Assembly: GCA_004525155.1 (NCBI GenBank)
Contig: SPDA01000008.1
Span: 1 to 15,430 of the forward strand
Length of the DNA stretch: 15,430 nucleotides
Source: Spirochaetales bacterium
GTDB lineage: Bacteria > Spirochaetota > Spirochaetia > SPDA01
Direction of reading: 5' to 3'
Part shown: positions 11,533-15,430 of the stretch, piece after piece
How positions within the stretch are numbered: position 1 is the stretch's first letter
How the letters are laid out: each line of letters begins with the position of its first letter
Position numbers and translations under genes: made by a program
The notes under the pieces: generated by a model
Told to the model about the DNA's origin: nothing
Databases searched by the model: none
The model's input: the letters and a program-made list of their open reading frames with translations, nothing else

Positions 11533-14500
11533 ATGATAACATTATTCTTAAAAAAGTTGTCCGAGTCGCTTAATACATATACTCCTCTGCTCAAGTTTAA
11601 TCAATATTACAAAAAGGGCAGTTTCCCCATCAGCCTCAAGGGGCTCAAGGGCTCGGCCCTGGCTTTTATTATCGCTCATCTCAAGATGAAATTGAAGGAC
11701 CCCTGGCTGATTGTGGTACCCACGGAAGCTGAGGCGCTTTCTCTTTACAAGGATGCAAGCTCCTTTTTCGGCGACGTGCTTTATTTTCCCTGGTTCGACG
11801 CGCTGCCTTATCAGGAATACAGCCCCGGCGCTGTCAATCTGGGTAACAGGACTTCCATATTATCCGAGCTGCTGGAAAAATCCAACAGCTGCGTCATCAC
11901 GACGCTGCGTAATTTCCTGACGCCCCTTCCTCCGCCTGAGAATTTCAGCCGGCAGATGATCGATCTGTCGGTATCCCGGAGCATTGATCCGGAAGCGCTT
12001 AAAAAAGATCTGATTTCCATGGGATACGAGAGAATGCCCAAGGCCACCGTGGCCGGCGAGTTTGCGCTGCGGGGAGAGGTCCTCGACATTATTCTTCCGG
12101 GTATGGAAGAAGGCATCAGGGTCGTATTCGAATTCGATACCATTGAAGAGATACGTACCTTCGATTCCCTGACCCAGAATTCCCTGGATAAATTCGATTC
12201 CTTCCGCATTTATCCTGTATCGGAAATTGTCTGGGACGAGGACCGCTTTTCGGCGCTTAAGGGCCGTCTTTTTCAAGACGGGTTCGAACAGGCCGGGGTT
12301 GAAGAGCTGCTCGAATCTCTGCGCCTCGGAAAAGGGACGGCCGGGCAGGAACTGTATTATCCCTTGAGTTTTGAAAAAGCCGCCTCGCTCAGGGATTATA
12401 CCGGTGAGGGGACGGTAATCCTTTTTATCGATTATGAACGGCTCCTGTCCGGGGAGGAGACCTTAAACCGCGAGTACAGTGAATTATCGAGAAAGTTCAA
12501 CAGGGACGGAAAAATCATGGTACGGCCCGAATCGGTACTCCTCGATTTGTCCGAAATTATTAAAACCGCCGATCGAAAAATATATTTTCCCCTCCTGGAT
12601 ACGCAGGAACAGAATTTCCCCAACCTCATTACCGTTCCCTGCGAAGAGGGCAGGTCGTATTTCGGGAACATCACCTATCTTAAGGAGGAACTGGCACGGT
12701 ACGCCGAAAACGGCTACAGGGTTTCCATTTTCGCCGATTCCGACAGCCAGGCGGAGCGTATTAAAAACATGCTCAAAGACGACGCCCTCGAGGTACTCAA
12801 TGCCAATGTTTCTTCCGGATTCACACTGCCCGAGCTGAAGCATGTCACTATACAGGAAAGCGAGATTTTCGGCCGGAAAAGAAGGATTCCCCAGTCTTTA
12901 AAAAAAGTACGCAGTGCCGTTATCGATACCTTTGTGGATTTAAACCCGGGGGATTTCATCGTGCACGTCAATTACGGTATCGGTAAATTCGAAGGCATAG
13001 ACCGTATAAAGGCTGCGGGAGTGGAAAGGGATTACATAAAACTCGCCTACGCCGACGAGGAAACACTTTTTATTCCCATAGAACAGGTGAATCTGGTCCA
13101 GCGTTACATCGGGAGCGAAGGCGGCTCCCCCAGGCTGGACAAGATGGGTGGCAAGTCCTGGGAGGCTCGTAAAAGCAGGGCCCTCAAATCCGCCTACGAT
13201 CTTGCGGAAAGACTCATCAAGCTCTATTCGCGAAGGAAAACAACGCCGGGTTTTGCCTGCGGTCCGGATACTGAATGGCAGATGCAGTTCGAGGCGTCGT
13301 TTCCCTACGAAGAGACGGAAGACCAGCTCCGCTGCATAGCTGAAGTAAAGGCGGATATGGAAACGGCGAACGCCATGGACAGGCTGGTTTGCGGGGACGT
13401 GGGCTACGGCAAGACGGAAATCGCCATGCGCGCGGCTTTCAAGTCCGTCATGGGCGGCAGGCAGGTGGCATTTCTGGCGCCTACTACCATTCTTACCGAA
13501 CAGCACTTTGAAAATTTCCTCGAACGCTTCAATCACTTTCCTGTGCAGATAGGAATGATGTCCAGGTTTGTTCCCAGGGCGGAACAGAAAAAGACCCTGA
13601 AAAAACTGGAGGAGGGTGCGCTGGACATCATCATCGGCACCCACAGGATTCTGCAGAAAGATGTGCAGTTTAAAAACCTGGGTCTCCTGGTGGTGGACGA
13701 GGAACAGAGGTTCGGCGTAAAGGACAAGGAGCGCATCAAGGAAATTAAAACCTCGATAGACTGTCTTACGCTTTCGGCCACGCCCATACCGAGGACACTG
13801 CACATGTCTCTTCTGAAAATACGGGACATGTCCCTTCTTACGACCCCCCCCAGGAACAGGCTTCCCATAGAGACGCACATCCTCGAATTCGACGAGAACA
13901 TGCTGGTTGCCGCCATACGGAAGGAGCTTTCCCGCGGCGGACAGGTATTCTACCTGCACAACAGGATTGAATCCCTGGACCAGGTCAGCCGATACCTTTC
14001 GTCCCTGCTTCCCGAGGCCTTTGTAGATACCGCCCACGGGCAGATGGACCCTGAAAAACTGGAAGATGTCATGCACCGGTTCATACACCGCGGTTCGCAG
14101 GTGCTGGTTTCCACGACCATCATCGAGAACGGCATAGACATACCGAACGTAAACACCATAATAATCGACCGGGCCGACATGTACGGAATTTCCCAGCTGT
14201 ACCAGCTCCGGGGCCGGGTCGGCCGTTCCGACAAGCCGGCCTACGCCTACCTATTCTATCCGCAGAACAGGAGCCTTTCGGAGATTGCCATGAAAAGGCT
14301 GCGCATCATTTCCGACCACACCGCCCTCGGTTCCGGATTCAAAATTGCGCTTAAGGATCTGGAGGTACGGGGCGCAGGCAACCTGCTGGGAAAGGAGCAG
14401 AGCGGCGACATTCTTTCCGTGGGTTTTGACATGTACCTGCGGCTCCTGGACCAGGCCATTTCGGATTTGAGCGAAGAGAAAACCGAGTCGCCGCCGGAGG

Positions 14501-14934
14501 TTTACCTTGAACTCAGTTACAGCGGCTATATTCCGGACACCTACATATCCGAGGCCGCGGAAAAAATGGAAATCTACAAAAAAATCGCCGGCATTGCCGA
14601 AGATCAGGAGCTCTCATCGCTGTACGCGGAAATCGAGGACCGTTTCGGACCTCCTCCGCAGGAGGTTTTAAGCCTTATTTCCCTGGCAGAGCTTAAGATA
14701 ATCTGCAGGAAACTCTATATTGCCTCCATGAAGGAATCTGCCGGAAAAATCGAGATTGAGTTTGCCAAGGTTTCCCTTATTTCCGTGGACAAGGTGCTCC
14801 GTCTCATAAAGGAAAGCGGCGGCAGCGCGGGTCTCGATCCGAAGAAGCCGCAGATGCTGCGCATTAAATCGAACATTATCGGACTCTCTGAAAAAGCTGA
14901 ATTTATCTGTCAGCAGCTTTCGAGATTACTGTAG
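11533..14934 (+). CDS. mfd: Transcription-repair coupling factor
   Basis: ATP-driven DNA translocase that removes RNA polymerase stalled at DNA damage and recruits UvrA. The 1133-residue length is full for the family. Order seen: UvrB-homologous N-terminal part (about 1-330; PWFDALPYQEYSPG and RGEVLDIILPG are typical), the CarD-like polymerase-interaction domain (about 470-550; DFIVHVNYGIGKFEG, residues 474-488), then RecG-like motor domains: Walker A GDVGYGKT (621-628), Walker B DEEQ (722-725), SATPIPRT, the helicase motif QLRGRVGR (891-898) and the TRG segment GFKIALKDLEVRGAGNLLG (about 935-953). The last ~130 residues are the autoinhibitory D7 domain. ATG has a weak GGAAAG 5 nt upstream. 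It is followed, with the stop overlapping the ribosome-binding site, by trmB. Confidence 0.98.
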   Translation: MITLFLKKLSESLNTYTPLLKFNQYYKKGSFPISLKGLKGSALAFIIAHLKMKLKDPWLIVVPTEAEALSLYKDASSFFGDVLYFPWFDALPYQEYSPGAVNLGNRTSILSELLEKSNSCVITTLRNFLTPLPPPENFSRQMIDLSVSRSIDPEALKKDLISMGYERMPKATVAGEFALRGEVLDIILPGMEEGIRVVFEFDTIEEIRTFDSLTQNSLDKFDSFRIYPVSEIVWDEDRFSALKGRLFQDGFEQAGVEELLESLRLGKGTAGQELYYPLSFEKAASLRDYTGEGTVILFIDYERLLSGEETLNREYSELSRKFNRDGKIMVRPESVLLDLSEIIKTADRKIYFPLLDTQEQNFPNLITVPCEEGRSYFGNITYLKEELARYAENGYRVSIFADSDSQAERIKNMLKDDALEVLNANVSSGFTLPELKHVTIQESEIFGRKRRIPQSLKKVRSAVIDTFVDLNPGDFIVHVNYGIGKFEGIDRIKAAGVERDYIKLAYADEETLFIPIEQVNLVQRYIGSEGGSPRLDKMGGKSWEARKSRALKSAYDLAERLIKLYSRRKTTPGFACGPDTEWQMQFEASFPYEETEDQLRCIAEVKADMETANAMDRLVCGDVGYGKTEIAMRAAFKSVMGGRQVAFLAPTTILTEQHFENFLERFNHFPVQIGMMSRFVPRAEQKKTLKKLEEGALDIIIGTHRILQKDVQFKNLGLLVVDEEQRFGVKDKERIKEIKTSIDCLTLSATPIPRTLHMSLLKIRDMSLLTTPPRNRLPIETHILEFDENMLVAAIRKELSRGGQVFYLHNRIESLDQVSRYLSSLLPEAFVDTAHGQMDPEKLEDVMHRFIHRGSQVLVSTTIIENGIDIPNVNTIIIDRADMYGISQLYQLRGRVGRSDKPAYAYLFYPQNRSLSEIAMKRLRIISDHTALGSGFKIALKDLEVRGAGNLLGKEQSGDILSVGFDMYLRLLDQAISDLSEEKTESPPEVYLELSYSGYIPDTYISEAAEKMEIYKKIAGIAEDQELSSLYAEIEDRFGPPPQEVLSLISLAELKIICRKLYIASMKESAGKIEIEFAKVSLISVDKVLRLIKESGGSAGLDPKKPQMLRIKSNIIGLSEKAEFICQQLSRLL

Positions 14935-14937
14935 GAG
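14933..14937 (+). promoter_or_regulatory. Ribosome-binding site deciding the trmB start
   Basis: AGGAG overlaps the mfd stop codon (TAG 14932-14934) and lies 10 nt before TTG 14948. It supports that TTG as the start of trmB and implies translation close behind mfd. Confidence 0.6.
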
Positions 14938-14947
14938 AAACCGCCCC

Positions 14948-15430
14948 TTGGCAGACTGGAAAATCAGAAGTTATGTCCTCCGTTCGGTTAAATTACCGGT
15001 AACCTACAGGAAGGTTCTGGAAGAATTCGGATCGCGGTACTGCGTGCCCTTCTGCGGGAATGGCGTCCGTTTTGAGGAAATTTTCGGCAATAACCGGCAG
15101 GTCTTTGCGGAGATCGGATTCGGTGCGGGGGATTTTCTTTTCAGCACGGCGGTCCGCAGGTCCTTCGATAATTTTATCGGCCTGGAGGTCTTTCTGCAGG
15201 GCCTGGGAAAGCTGGTGTACAGGCTCCATGAAAAGGGAATTACCAATGTAAGGGTTATCAACGAAGATGCCGCCCTGGTGTTTGCGGGCATGATTCCGGC
15301 GGAAAGTCTCTCCGGCATCCATATCATGTTTCCTGATCCCTGGCCCAAAAAAAAACATAAAAAGAGAAGGCTCCTGACGGCGGAATTCGCAAGTCTCCTG
15401 CTCGCATCCCTTGTTCCCGGGGGGTACATC
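14948..15430 (+). CDS. trmB: tRNA (guanine-N7)-methyltransferase, 5' part (3' end outside window)
   Basis: The enzyme methylates N7 of guanine 46 in the variable loop of tRNA, using S-adenosylmethionine. The 161 codons in the window run to the last base without a stop. Signatures seen: an N-terminal IRSYVLR..LPVTYRKVLEEF similar to the family start, the SAM-binding loop EIGFGAGDF (55-63), the acidic ribose-binding Glu80 in GLEVF, NVRVINEDA (about 100-108), and the catalytic block FPDPWPKKKHKKRR (128-141), which is nearly diagnostic. About 50-60 C-terminal residues are missing. TTG 14948 is chosen because no ATG or GTG precedes the SAM-binding core in suitable position, it has AGGAG 10 nt upstream, and it gives a normal N-terminus. 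It is presumably co-transcribed with mfd. Confidence 0.93.
   Translation, partial: MADWKIRSYVLRSVKLPVTYRKVLEEFGSRYCVPFCGNGVRFEEIFGNNRQVFAEIGFGAGDFLFSTAVRRSFDNFIGLEVFLQGLGKLVYRLHEKGITNVRVINEDAALVFAGMIPAESLSGIHIMFPDPWPKKKHKKRRLLTAEFASLLLASLVPGGYI

Noticed and set aside
12940..14088. Long minus-strand open frame (382 codons) inside mfd
   Set aside because: It is antisense to the conserved motor domains of mfd; its translation has no recognisable motif and is explained by the codon bias of the sense gene.
1..15430. CRISPR array, tRNA, rRNA or classical riboswitch (including a TPP riboswitch near thiN)
   Set aside because: No regularly spaced short repeats, cloverleaf or rRNA signature was seen. 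The bases before thiN belong to the upstream coding gene and do not show the conserved TPP-riboswitch core.

Overview
The window is ordinary chromosomal DNA of a Gram-negative-type bacterium, most probably a spirochaete related to Treponema. The clues are a 588-residue protein resembling a spirochaete-restricted family (DUF5312, from memory), a solute-binding protein whose mature end begins GGAKE as in many treponemal binding proteins, a TTG-started trmB, and a mixture of Shine-Dalgarno and apparently leaderless starts. The genus assignment is inference; no rRNA or other marker is present.

Layout. (1) 1-1023: the 3' end of an FAD-dependent oxidoreductase followed after 2 nt by an intact thiamine pyrophosphokinase gene (thiN). 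(2) 1024-5093: a self-contained sugar-uptake cassette. It holds a PocR-AraC type regulator with its own sigma70-like promoter, then a single-domain ABC ATPase, a permease and a periplasmic binding protein, closed by a strong intrinsic terminator. A pair of near-identical direct half-sites 20 bp apart lies between the regulator and the transporter genes. (3) 5172-5413: a remnant of a second thiN copy, missing the start and, in frame, 95 internal codons including the catalytic motifs. The cassette is therefore bracketed by thiN sequences in direct orientation. (4) 5423-7996: the DUF5312-like gene, converging on and overlapping by 39 bp a membrane-anchored SPFH/Band-7-like gene on the minus strand. 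(5) 8086-9641: a small three-helix membrane protein, then an aroH-type chorismate mutase overlapping a type I methionine aminopeptidase by 4 nt. (6) 9692-11473, minus strand: a two-gene unit of an exported protein of unknown function followed by a degenerate receiver-PilZ protein. (7) 11533-15430: mfd (transcription-repair coupling factor) and the 5' part of trmB.

How the parts relate. The cassette looks like a regulated importer for an unidentified monosaccharide or polyol; no catabolic gene accompanies it. The thiN remnant supplies the ribosome-binding site of the DUF5312-like gene, while intact thiN abuts the oxidoreductase. This suggests an older order oxidoreductase-thiN-DUF5312 that was split when the cassette arrived with, or by recombination through, thiN. 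I see no transposase, integrase, tRNA, CRISPR array or phage gene.

The most interesting observations are the thiN-bracketed cassette with unequal divergence of the two repeat halves, three genes whose -10 boxes lie 5-7 nt before the ATG (probable leaderless mRNAs), the putative AraC-type operator, and a receiver domain without its phosphorylatable aspartate fused to an apparently intact PilZ domain. I found no convincing evidence of an entirely new biological system.
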